Origin: Clavulina sp. PMI_390
Taxonomy: Eukaryota > Basidiomycota > Agaricomycetes > Cantharellales > Hydnaceae
Assembly: GCA_015039315.1 (NCBI GenBank)
Contig: WIDE01000013.1
Span: 59,556-123,555 of the forward strand
Reading direction: 5' to 3'
Length of the DNA stretch: 64,000 nt
Shown here: positions 11,752 to 20,937 of the stretch, piece after piece
Numbering within the stretch: position 1 is the first letter of the stretch
Layout of the letters: each line of letters begins with the position of its first letter
Program-made: the position numbers and the translations under genes
Notes under the pieces: model-generated
The model's input: the letters and a program-made list of their open reading frames with translations, nothing else
What the model was told of the DNA's origin: nothing
The model's database searches: none

Positions 11752-14238
11752 TTAAGAGGTATTCCGTGAAACAAGCGGTGGGCGCGCAGCAGTTGAAGCA
11801 AATGGAGTTTCCGAGGTGTCTTCCAAAGAAAGCTCGAATTGGAGGCGACCAATCTCCTCTTGGAGTTGTCGAATCTCTCCGTCCCTGCCGAGAGCTTGGG
11901 CTGTCAGGGGTGAGGTAAATTGATCTTCGATAGTCTCCTCATACGTCTGACTAGACGCTGGAAGATGAGGTGGATGCGATCCTTGAGGACCCACGAGCAA
12001 GTCACCTAGCATGTTCTCATCAGCTGAAAGTTGGCAATAACCCGAACGAAAATATGAACTTACTATCGAGCAAGATTGAGTCTGTTTGAGCTTCGAGCAC
12101 TGTGAACTCTGATCCAGAAAAGTCTGCAGTCTGGTCTTCGTCCTCTTCTGAAGTATCGAGACCACGGGCACGGTGTTGTGGTGGTGAAGGGGCATCAAAA
12201 GGCCCTCTGGGGGGCCGGATACCCACAGGAGGTAGCAAAGGGCCCGAATCAGGTGTTGCTGCGAAAGCTTCCGCAAATGCCTGTGCACGCGATGCGGCGA
12301 GCTCCATAGAATGTGAATTCGATGATCGCCGAATGGGAGTGTCGAAGTCGTCGACAAGGCGACGCGCAATACTGGCTTTCAGCGGCGTTCGCTGGGGACC
12401 TTGATGAGGAGGCCTCAAATCTAAAGCATTGTCATCCGGTGGACCATCTTGTGTGGTGGGGTGAGGAGATCCGGCGCGCAGTCTGTCATTGAAGGTAAGT
12501 GAGAATAACCCAGCTTCAACCAGACACAACCCTCACCTGATGCATTCCTCCTCGAGCAACCAGGCTTGAGCAAGGTCAGCTTCCAGATCTTCCCGTGACG
12601 AAGGCTTAAGCATTCGTCAGTCTATATACCGAGAATAATCATGAAAAGGTGCTCACAGGTGGCCGATGTCGTTCACTATTCACTAGGTTTGCCCTCTCAG
12701 TCTCGAGCTCGTTGAGAATATTCGTAAGGGCATCAATGCTCGAATCAAGTGGCTGGAGATAGAGAGAAACGCCAGGGCTCCGAGAATTGCGACTGGGGGG
12801 AATTGAGGGATTATTGGGGGTAGGAGGATGAAATACAGATTTCCCTGATCGAGGACGAAGATTTGACAAGCCACTTCCAGACGGGCGCATCGGGGTAGTG
12901 GTGAAGATATGAGCAGTGGAATGCTTGCGGGCGTGTGTAGGTCGGTTTTGGGTGGATTCCTGCACCCGTGATGAGTCAAGCGGGGTGTGTGGTCGAGAAG
13001 TGTGGTTATTATCTGGAACATGTGCCTGTGTAGATGGCGGGCGGTGGGTATCCGAGTGATTGATAGATAAAGGTTCGGCCTGCGACGGGGGTATCGTGGA
13101 CAAAGTAATAGAAGCTTCGGACAAGATGGGAGCCTGGTGTACCTCCTGCTGAGCCAAGAAACAATGTGAGATCGTATGAGTATATGGAGAACAACTATAC
13201 ACGATATATGGATGCTTACATGGTCGCTCCGCGTATCAGCCTCGTGAATGGAACCGCGACGTTGGTTAGGACCGTCGCCAACGTCGAGCTCGCTTAGGTG
13301 TGCAGACGGTGTAGGAGAGGCCTGAGAATGCCGAGGGGGTAAACTTTTCCTTTGAGTATTCGGTCTATCTAGGCGGACATCAGCTTGCAGCAGTGCTTCG
13401 ATCTGCTCGTCTCGGCGCGCTACCTGCGCACGTAAAGCGGCGATCTAGTGTCGCAACACGTCGGTTGGACTAAAAACCAGGAAATGTGTGGTATTGCCTG
13501 CGCACCTGAGACGCAGCATCTTTCCATGTGATGCGATGTTCCTCCTTCTCTCTAGCAAGATCGCTCTGGGCGACGCGAAGCAATTCCTGGGTGAAATCAT
13601 GACCTCCCGTTCGAGAATCGGGGCGCTGAGGCGGAGAACGAAGGCTCGTCGAGAGCACTGGAGGGGGGTCTATAGGAATGTTAATAATTTATGCATCTTT
13701 CTGAGTAAGCCTCCGCTTACCTGCAGCGTATTCCAGACTGAGAGAACCACGTGGGAGAAGGTGCAGTCCATTCGATTGTTCAACTATCAAGGTTAGTTAG
13801 TTTAGATCACTGGTGATATTCCCTAGACAGAGGTATCACCTTTCGAAATAAACCTTTCGACGGCATCCCGGAGATCGTCTCTCTCGTCCTGGGTATCCCT
13901 AAGTGCTCGGGACAACCGAGCAATCTTGGCCTCAAGGGTTGAAACCAAATCATAAACAGAGTTCAATTCCTCAGCATGTTGGCTTTGTTGCGCATCAAGC
14001 GCATCGACTGCCGCCAGATGCCTAGCATTTAAATTAGAGGAGCGAGCGCGAAGTAAGCTGTTGGCTTGTTGTAGAGCCACTACCTATCATAGCAGCAGAT
14101 ATAAAGGAGGTTGACAGTATGAGCATCTGAAGAAGTATCCTATACTGCCAATCAAGGAGGATTTGCAGATTCTCTTAGAAAACGTACTTCGCGTTGTAAG
14201 TGTTCTATCTGTCTAGGAGCATTGTGGGTGTTGGACAT
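11752..14238 (-). CDS. multi-exon coiled-coil protein of unknown function
   Basis: A minus-strand gene begins at the ATG at 14238 (MSNTHNAPRQIEHLQRE, donor GTACGT) and ends at a TAA at 11752. Exon 2 (about 14088-13830) is strongly heptad-like: VVALQQANSLLRARSSN, then VYDLVSTLEAKIARLSRAL and RDTQDERDDLRDAV. Later exons include TQELLRVAQSDLAREKEEHR (near 13560) and IAALRAQVARRDEQIEALL (near 13410). A Pro/Ser-rich disordered region (about 13150-12850) is followed by another coil, IDALTNILNELETERANLV, near 12690. The C-terminus ends with a short helix, EIRQLQEEIGRLQFELSLED. The layout resembles scaffold proteins of spindle poles, septa or vesicle tethers, but nothing decides between them. Exact exon ends in the middle are not all fixed. 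It is divergent from AP-2 sigma, 191 bp apart. Confidence 0.65.
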
Positions 14239-14429
14239 GCGGTATCTCGCAGAGACAGGGGAATGGCGAGATTATCGACTGGGGGGAGAGTATATTGTAC
14301 ACGATGGGATGGTGAAGTGAAGCTGACAAGGCGCAAGTAGCCAAAATCATCCGAAATGAGGAGGGACAGTTTTGGACTTTGGCTGCTCACAACAAATCAA
14401 CACGGTGATAAACAAAGGCTTCAATCAAT
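14239..14429. promoter_or_regulatory. 191-bp divergent promoter, coiled-coil gene / AP-2 sigma
   Basis: The two start codons (14238 minus, 14430 plus) face away from each other with 191 bp between them, so both promoters must lie here. No clear TATA box was seen. Confidence 0.6.
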
Positions 14430-15267
14430 ATGATCAGGTTTATCCTGGTACAGGTAAGCGTCTGTTCTATCTTCTGTTCCATGATATTTCGTGGGACTTG
14501 TAAACTCATTTCAGTCTCATTCTCGACTCGTGCCGTCTCGTAGAACCGGCAAGGGAAAACACGGTTGTCGAAGTGGTACGTTCCATTCGATGATGATGAG
14601 AAGGTATGCCTTTCTTTATATGGGACGCTGCAACTTACTGAATAGTTGCATGGAACTGGCCTATAATCGACTAGGTGCGCCTTAGGGGTGAGGTCCATCG
14701 GTTGATTGCCCCGCGGGATCAGAAATATCAGTCCAACTTCGTCGAGGTGAGACCTTTCGTGAAGATCATCTAAATAATCCAATTTTATGCTCAATAATGT
14801 TCCTACGTTGATGTTGCGTCATTTCACATCACTATTCGATCCTCGACTTGCGTACGGTCACCAATACAGTTTCGCAACTACAAGATCATTTACCGACGAT
14901 ACGCTGGTTTATTCTTCTGTGTGTGCGTCGACTCCAACGATAACGAACTTGCCTATCTCGAGGCCATCCATTTGTTTGTTGAAGTCCTTGGTCAGTTGTT
15001 GCTGCCTTTGACATTTCCATTATGACTAATGCTTCCCCTATAGACTCCTTCTTCTCAAACGTTTGCGAGCTAGACCTGGTATTCAACTTCTACAAGGTTA
15101 GTGACGTCCTCCCTGGAATGTGGCCTGGTATATCGCTCTATTACTAATTCATTTGCTCCTTACAGGTATACGCCATATTGGATGAAGTCTTCCTGGCTGG
15201 AGAGATCGAAGAAACATCTAAAGATGTTGTTCTGGCGCGGCTAGAACAGCTCGAGAAATTGGAATGA
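14430..15267 (+). CDS. APS2: AP-2 complex small subunit sigma
   Basis: Clathrin adaptor AP-2 small chain, part of the heterotetramer that selects cargo for endocytosis at the plasma membrane. Six exons: 14430-14453, 14544-14603, 14675-14746, 14870-14990, 15044-15096 and 15166-15267. They give 143 residues, the normal family length. The tiny first exon encodes MIRFILVQ. It is followed by [93 protein letters not shown] and [14 protein letters not shown]. These are diagnostic of the sigma2 longin-like fold; the QSNFVEFRN region separates it from the AP-1 and AP-3 sigma chains. FRNY replaces the more usual FRNF. Expression is probably constitutive. Confidence 0.96.
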
Positions 15268-15609
15268 GCATGACGCTTCCCACCGCGTCACTCAATCCTC
15301 CGCTGCTTCGTCCACGCTACCCAACACCACGTCATTACCGTTACCCGGTCTTATCCGCATTATAGGACTATTCGCTATTTCCATGCGTACTCTTTTAGTC
15401 GCCCTTGTACGCCATCTTCACTTAATTTGTATTACAATCGATACCAAGAGCTTGTTTGTGATCATGATTAATGGTCTGAATGTTTCGGCGCCTCCAGAGA
15501 GGATTAACCTCACGATTAGTCATATCACATTCGTAAGTATACTACAAGGGTACAACTACTGTATAGCTGTACGGGCGAACATATAACACATGCATTCTTG
15601 CCAGAAATT
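15268..15609. other. convergent 3' region between AP-2 sigma and ERV1
   Basis: Both flanking genes end here (stops at 15267 and 15610). It probably holds the two 3' untranslated regions; no gene is seen. Confidence 0.6.
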
Positions 15610-16244
15610 CTAATCGCATGATCCGTCAGCAGGCCCACTAAGCCACCTTTCGTCCGTTTTCAAGCAGTCAAACTTTGCCTTCCCTAGCCTCACATTTACG
15701 TCATTGTGCCTCTCGCAGAGGTATTTGCTGAGAGCTCCTCTATCGGCGACATGGGTGTCGGGAGGATTTGCCACCATGTTTTCGTCGAGGTGAGATGCAC
15801 AGTGGTGGCAAGGGTAGGTGAGTGGAAGGGATTTTAACAGGGAGAGCATGGAGGATTTCTGAGCAGGGGTTGGGTGAGTTGGGTAGTAGGCTGCAGCGGT
15901 ATGGAGGAACGTCCAAGTTGCGCGTCCCAGCTGCTCGACGTTGACAGGGCAGCCGTCTCCGATAGAGGATGACGCGTTCGAGGCGGCAGCAGCAACGGCG
16001 CCAGTCGCTACTGCTGCACCTGTAGTAGAGGAGCTAGATCCCGCTGTGGTATTCGTCTTGGGTATTTTGGACCAGCTCCGCCAATCTGCGCCAGTGCAGA
16101 CTTTGCACGGTTTGCCATCGGGACCCTTCCATGGCGTTAGAAGAATCGAAGTTTAGATGAGTGGCGTCGGAGAGGAGTAAGCGAAAGATAAAACACACGC
16201 ACAAGTACTGTCCCAGGCGGAAGGTCTGAGTGAAGTTTAGACAT
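15610..16244 (-). CDS. ERV1: mitochondrial FAD-linked sulfhydryl oxidase ERV1
   Basis: Thiol oxidase of the mitochondrial intermembrane space. It reoxidises Mia40 and passes electrons to cytochrome c or oxygen. Two exons (16244-16203 and 16125-15610, minus strand) give 185 residues. Exon 1 is MSKLHSDLPPGTVL. The shuttle disulfide is KPCKVCTGADW. An Ala/Ser/Thr-rich linker follows. The FAD-binding core begins EQLGRATWTFLHTAAAYYP. The active-site CxxC is in YPCHHCASHL. KYLCERHNDVN and FDCLKTDERW supply the structural Cys pair with 16 residues between, as in the family. All expected cysteines are present and the length is typical. The gene shares a 147-bp divergent promoter with COQ6, another mitochondrial gene. 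Confidence 0.95.
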
Positions 16245-16391
16245 GGTACAGTGCCGAGAAGGTGGAGGAGTGGCCTGTGTGACAAATCGCCGTTACCTCA
16301 CGCGGTTTGAGCTGTTTCTCAGCCCGCTCCCGAGTCTTCCCGTAACTCCAACTTTCATTCACGTCACGACTACCTGCAATAGCACGCTTCG
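16245..16391. promoter_or_regulatory. 147-bp divergent promoter, ERV1 / COQ6
   Basis: The start codons at 16244 (minus) and 16392 (plus) leave 147 bp for both promoters. CACGTGA-like and CGTCACG-like elements are hinted at (GTCACGACTACC near 16365), but no defined factor site is claimed. Confidence 0.6.
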
Positions 16392-18417
16392 ATGGCAGTG
16401 AAAATATTCAGAAATGCGGGCCAATCATCCCGTCCAAAGCTCATACCTGCCAAGCACCGCCGAACTTTTGGTGCTTCCTCAAGGCACTTTTGGTCGAGCG
16501 CCTCCAATGCTTCTTCGCACTCTAATGTCGACCCATACGATATTGTTATTGTTGGGGGTGGCCCTGCAGGGCTCAGTCTTGCCGCTGCGTTAGGTATACC
16601 ACCTTAAACTCCTCTCCTCCTTGACTTTCTCTCAGCATGCCTTGCAGGATCACAATCGACATCCGGCGACTCATTGAAGATAGCATTGGTGGAGTCGAGC
16701 GATCTAGGGCGTGTACGAAACTGGAAGGAGGAAGCTTCACGTTACACCAATCGAGTCAGCTCTATCACCAACGCTTCTCAACAATTCATCAAAGGTACGC
16801 TGTAGCTCGTCGTCCACTTCAGCATCGTCTGACTGTATGGTGCCACAAAACCAGACGTTGGGGCCTGGAAGTATGTCGACGAATCAAGAACAGCGCCTAT
16901 TGACCGTATGGAGGTGAGGGGTGCGTTCTATGTTCCTCCAACGATGCGCTGACCTGCATACCAGGTCTGGGATGGAGTCAGCAACGCACGAATCGTGTTC
17001 TCTCAAGCCGACATGGATGCTGACGTCCCACAAATGGCGCGACTGACTGAAAATCTTAATCTGCAAAGAGCACTCCTTCAAAGGCTTGATGATATGCCTG
17101 AGCAAGTTTCTTTGCTTGACAAAACGAAAGTCGAGTCCATCTCTCAACCCGACTCTACTGCTTGGCCGGTCGTAAATCTCTCAGACGGCTCTTCATTACA
17201 AACGAGGCTTCTGGTGAGTCCCAGCCAATGTAGTGAGAACTAGTTCTTAAGGAGAAATGTTTTCTATCTAGGTCGGTGCGGATGGGCCGAATTCTCCAGT
17301 CAGAAAGTTTGCTGGAATTGAGTCGTATGGCTGGTCCTACCCGACTCACGCCGTTGTTGCCACTCTCTTCCATCATCCCTCACCCGCATTCATGACCGAC
17401 ATCGACCCGTATTCATCCTTATCTCTCAAAAATACCGTGGCGTACCAACGGTTCCTTCCCACCGGTCCTATCGCCTTCCTTCCGCTATCTCCCTCTGGGG
17501 ACGTGTCCTCGCTTGTATGGTCAACCACCCCCCAACTGGCGGCATTCTTGAAAACGGTGCCGCCTGAAGCGCTAGCTATGCTTGTCAACGCTGCTTTCAG
17601 ATTACCAGACATATCCTTGCGGTATCTCAACGCGCGTTTATTACAGCTGGCGGACGAAGGGTCCGTGTCGAGCGAGGCTATCGAGGAGGAGATCCGCTTC
17701 CGCGAAACTAGTGACGGCATCTCCGAAACATCGCCTCTGTATTCTAGTGATGTCGCAACTATCACAGCGGGTGTTCCTCCCATTGGCTCCGAGTCCTACC
17801 CCCCACTCGTCCACTCAGTCCAGCCAGGGACCCCAGCATCTTTCCCTCTTCGCTTGAGCCACGCAGACTCATATGTGACCGACCGCATCGCACTGATAGG
17901 CGATGCTGCCCATACCGTTCATCCCCTTGCCGGCCAAGGCTTGAACATGGGGCTGAGCGACGCAAAGGCTCTTTCAGAGACGATAGTCGAGACGCTCGCT
18001 CTTGGCGGCGATATTGGAGGGTACACGAACCTCTTACCGTATCATCAGCGCCAGTACATCCCGAATCACGGGATCCTGAGCGTTACGGACAAACTTCACA
18101 AGTTGTACGCGCTGCAGAGCCCGCTGGCGGTCTGGGCGCGTTCGACGGGTTTGGAAGTTGTCAATGAGCTCGGGCCTCTCAAGGGCGCGCTGATGAGCGC
18201 AGCTGGCGCTTCTAGCGTGTCATGGAAGGGTGCTGGGTCGGAGTCGGAGTATTCGCAGGCAGCCTCGCCAGTGTGGGATGTTGCGGCTCGTGCGATTGAG
18301 GGTGTCAACTCCGCTGCAGAGCTGGGAAAAGCAGTTTCCTCTAGTTTCCTCGCTGCAGCTGGAAACTTGGCTCAGAATGTCGCAAGAACTCTAGAGGATG
18401 GATCACGGAAAGTGTAG
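16392..18417 (+). CDS. COQ6: ubiquinone biosynthesis FAD monooxygenase COQ6
   Basis: Flavoprotein that hydroxylates the ring of the coenzyme Q precursor, at the matrix face of the inner mitochondrial membrane. Exons: 16392-16593, 16648-16794, 16855-16913, 16965-17213 and 17272-18417, giving 600 residues. The N-terminus is basic and Ser/Arg rich, fitting a mitochondrial presequence. The FAD dinucleotide motif DIVIVGGGPAGLSLAAAL begins at about residue 49. VWDGVSNARIVFS, then LVGADGPNSPVRKFAG (the conserved GADGxxSxxR) and ALIGDAAHTVHPLAGQGLNMGLSDA (the second FAD motif) complete the family signature. It is somewhat longer than yeast Coq6 because of a C-terminal Ser/Ala-rich extension after LHKLYALQSPLAVWAR. 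Splice phases are all consistent. Confidence 0.95.
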
Positions 18418-18832
18418 AAAATGGTCAGTGGTCGTATGTCTAGTACTCGTGAAGCTGGGCTAACTGATATAGCTCGTTCGGATATGGTTTAGCTATCATG
18501 ATACCGCTCGAATCTTTGCATAATATTCAATTCTGCGTGTCTTTTTCCTGCCCTAAATTTGTACACCATTCAAGCATTTACAGCCTTCCAATAGCAGCTT
18601 GTCTGCGTTGAGTGTTGACGGAACCAGAACGGAAGAGTGTTACTGTAAATATGTCCGAAACTTAATGCTTCTAAAGTATCACTATAAGCATGAATTAGTA
18701 GCCCTTAATATGCTCCTCTTCTCAATAAAATTACATTCATTTGTTTCCGTCAACAGAATTTCAGTAACTGTCACTTTGTGACACTTCGCTCCTCCCTCGT
18801 TCAAACACCATCAACTCGATAACCCCTTCAGC
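18418..18832. other. intergenic, no gene seen
   Basis: Contains the 3' end of COQ6, with AATAAA-like sequence near 18725, and the 5' region of the EXPERA gene. Confidence 0.5.
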
Positions 18833-19648
18833 ATGATTCATCGCAGTGGAACCGGCTGGGCTTCTCTGAAATCCTCCCCACTCGAGCTTTTCTACTTCGT
18901 CTGGCTCCTAGCACATGCCTACGTTGCGATCTTCATTGACTGCCAAGCGCTCTACCCTTCCTGGATTCTCCAATTCTTCCCCCAATTCCTTTTAGAGCTT
19001 CCCAAGACGTGGGACGAAATTGCGGGTGATCCACTCGTGCGCTCGCTGACTGCTGAGGGAGCCGGACGCGTGAATGAGTTTACATGGTTCTGGGCGCTCA
19101 CATTGACGAACGAAGCGTGCGTTGTCGAATATTGGCTCGAGGGGCAATTTCATACTTATTCATCTTCTGTATTAATTGTTCATAGTCTCGTCGAGATCCC
19201 CACCGCAATCATTGGAGCCGTTGGACTATGGAAGAGTGCGTGCCCCATTAATGTGCTTGCTCGTTCACTTACATGTTTGACTGTGGTGTTTCCCTATAGA
19301 TTACCGAGCAAACTGGATCATAGTTTTCATCTACGGCCTTGTGACTTCGTTCAGCCTTATCCCATGCATCGCTACCATCTGGTTCGCGCCTGCTCCGGGC
19401 ATGACCTCCGACCTGACCATGGTGACCCTGTCAGATACCCAAAAGTGAGTGCTTCCTTCAGGATAGTGATTTTGGAGCATCCAGTGGGACCTCACAGTAC
19501 ATATCGATATTATAGGAAAATAATCATTGGGAGCTATTCTCCCTACTTTTTAGTCCCCTTCCTGATGGCTGTGGATTCCGGCAGGAGAATCTGGAACTTC
19601 ATTGCGATATCTGAACAGGTACAGGCCAAGGCAGTCAAGGTCGAATAA
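18833..19648 (+). CDS. EXPERA-domain membrane protein, TMEM97/sigma-2 receptor-like
   Basis: Four exons (18833-19116, 19186-19235, 19300-19444, 19516-19648) give 203 residues. Four hydrophobic segments are visible: ELFYFVWLLAHAYVAIFID, WFWALTLTNEALVEIPTAII, WIIVFIYGLVTSFSLIPCIA and YSPYFLVPFLMAVDSGRRIW. Conserved EXPERA features include the acidic residue early in the first helix region (FIDCQALYP), the E in TNEALVEIP and the PYFLVP motif before the last helix. The family includes TMEM97, an ER/lysosomal sterol-related protein, and the sterol isomerase EBP. The length and end favour the TMEM97 subgroup, but no fungal function is established. The C-terminus ends QAKAVKVE, with lysines that could serve in ER retrieval. 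Confidence 0.85.
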   Translation: MIHRSGTGWASLKSSPLELFYFVWLLAHAYVAIFIDCQALYPSWILQFFPQFLLELPKTWDEIAGDPLVRSLTAEGAGRVNEFTWFWALTLTNEACVVEYWLEGQFHTYSSSVLIVHSLVEIPTAIIGAVGLWKSACPINVLARSLTCLTVVFPYRLPSKLDHSFHLRPCDFVQPYPMHRYHLVRACSGHDLRPDHGDPVRYPKVSASFRIVILEHPVGPHSTYRYYRKIIIGSYSPYFLVPFLMAVDSGRRIWNFIAISEQVQAKAVKVE

Positions 19649-19959
19649 GTCATGCCGCGTTCTTGCCTTTCGTCATGTTCTGTATACCCCTCCAACCACT
19701 CTGGAAGAATGTGCCGACAATGCGGAGATGGACGATCATGTTGCTTGCGTATATATAGGTGAAATTCTAATGCGTCGGTGATAATACAGCAAGGAGCAAA
19801 GTGAATCCGAAAACCCCCCGAGAATCATCAAAAGCTGAACCCTGCGATCTGCCGTCGCCCCTTCCCTGTTCCAGTTGTCGGAAGGGCTCGCGACTCCATT
19901 TGGCTGGCAAGCTGGGAAATAATCCGAATCTTAATAAAGATAATCCGATTTCTCGTTCA
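19649..19959. other. convergent 3' region, no gene seen
   Basis: Lies between the stop of the EXPERA gene (19648) and the stop of the minus-strand SKP1 paralogue (19960). Confidence 0.5.
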
Positions 19960-20758
19960 CTAACTTACTGCATCATGCCATCGTTCGAGCTGAGAACGCT
20001 CCACTTGCATGGCATCCTGTAATGACAGTATTTCAGCCCATGAGAACGACGGAGAGGAGAGTTTCAAATGCTGGTGCACCTCTTCTTCTGGAGTAAAGTC
20101 ATTTTCTATATGGAATAGCTCACGGATCTCTTCAACGCTTTTCCTATGGGGGAAACAGATTTCAATACATCAATCGGTGTAGTGGGAAAGAGAGAATTAG
20201 CCCACCCCGTCATCATGTTAGCAACCGTCTTACATCCCAGATCTCTGTGCTATATGATCAGAACCAGAATTTCAAAACAGGATGTGTGCCATACAGTAAT
20301 GCTTTGATGTCAAGGTAACTCGCAGCTTGGATGACTTCAAATAATGTTTCTTGATCGCAGGTGATGTATTGGGCGTCCCAAGGATCGATGGGACTAGAGC
20401 GCCGCGCCTTCAAATCGGCAGAACCACTGTTCCACTCCCCATCTGGGGGTGGCGTAGGGTCATTTTGGTGATGATCGCAGTACTCGAGCACCTATATATC
20501 ATGAGGGGCAAATCCTCAATTTTGGGTGGAACAGGGGCCGAGAAAGCCAGCGGAGTTTCACACTTTTGCAAGGACATCTGCGGGGACGTTAAGTAGTGGA
20601 ATGGCCTCGTCATATCCACAGTCCTCAAGCACCGAGGCAATTACCCCAGACCGGCGAGCTACTGGATCATCCACAGTGAAGGTTTGTCCATCAGAGGAGA
20701 GGAGCTGGACTTTTAATGGGGCAGAGGACTGGTGTCGCTTGGGGAATTTCTTAGGCAT
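19960..20758 (-). CDS. SKP1 paralogue with altered C-terminus
   Basis: SCF ubiquitin-ligase adaptor of the SKP1 family. It bridges cullin and F-box proteins. Minus-strand exons 20758-20564, 20491-20295, 20244-20206 and 20143-19960 give 204 residues. VQLLSSDGQTFTVDDPVARRS begins the BTB/POZ-like fold; then come IPLLNVPADVLAKVLEYCDHH, WDAQYITCDQETLFEVIQAAS, YLDIKALLDLGCKTVANMM, and SVEEIRELFHIENDFTPEEE of the F-box-binding helices. The canonical end (...KENEWAE) is replaced by HLKLSSPSFSWAEILSLQD and a helical tail to ...RWHDAVS. The first strands carry AVARRS-type changes and the linker after the BTB part is Pro-rich (DPTPPPDGEW). It is therefore probably a paralogue rather than the main SKP1. 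F-box-like genes occur at 1-3.6 kb. Confidence 0.88.
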
Positions 20759-20937
20759 ATTGGCACAAGTTCAAGTGATTTGTAGATTGTTGAGAGGCGG
20801 ATCGAGGGGCTGGTTTTCTTGACTCAATTAAACAACAACCGAACAACACGTACAAACAAATCACTTACGGGACCCTGAGAAACCACCTCCCATCAACCAC
20901 TCCGGTTTTGCCAGCGACGACAGCGACACCATAAGGG
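20759..20937. promoter_or_regulatory. 179-bp divergent promoter, SKP1 paralogue / membrane helical protein
   Basis: Start codons at 20758 (minus) and 20938 (plus) leave 179 bp for both genes. No TATA box is evident. Confidence 0.55.
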
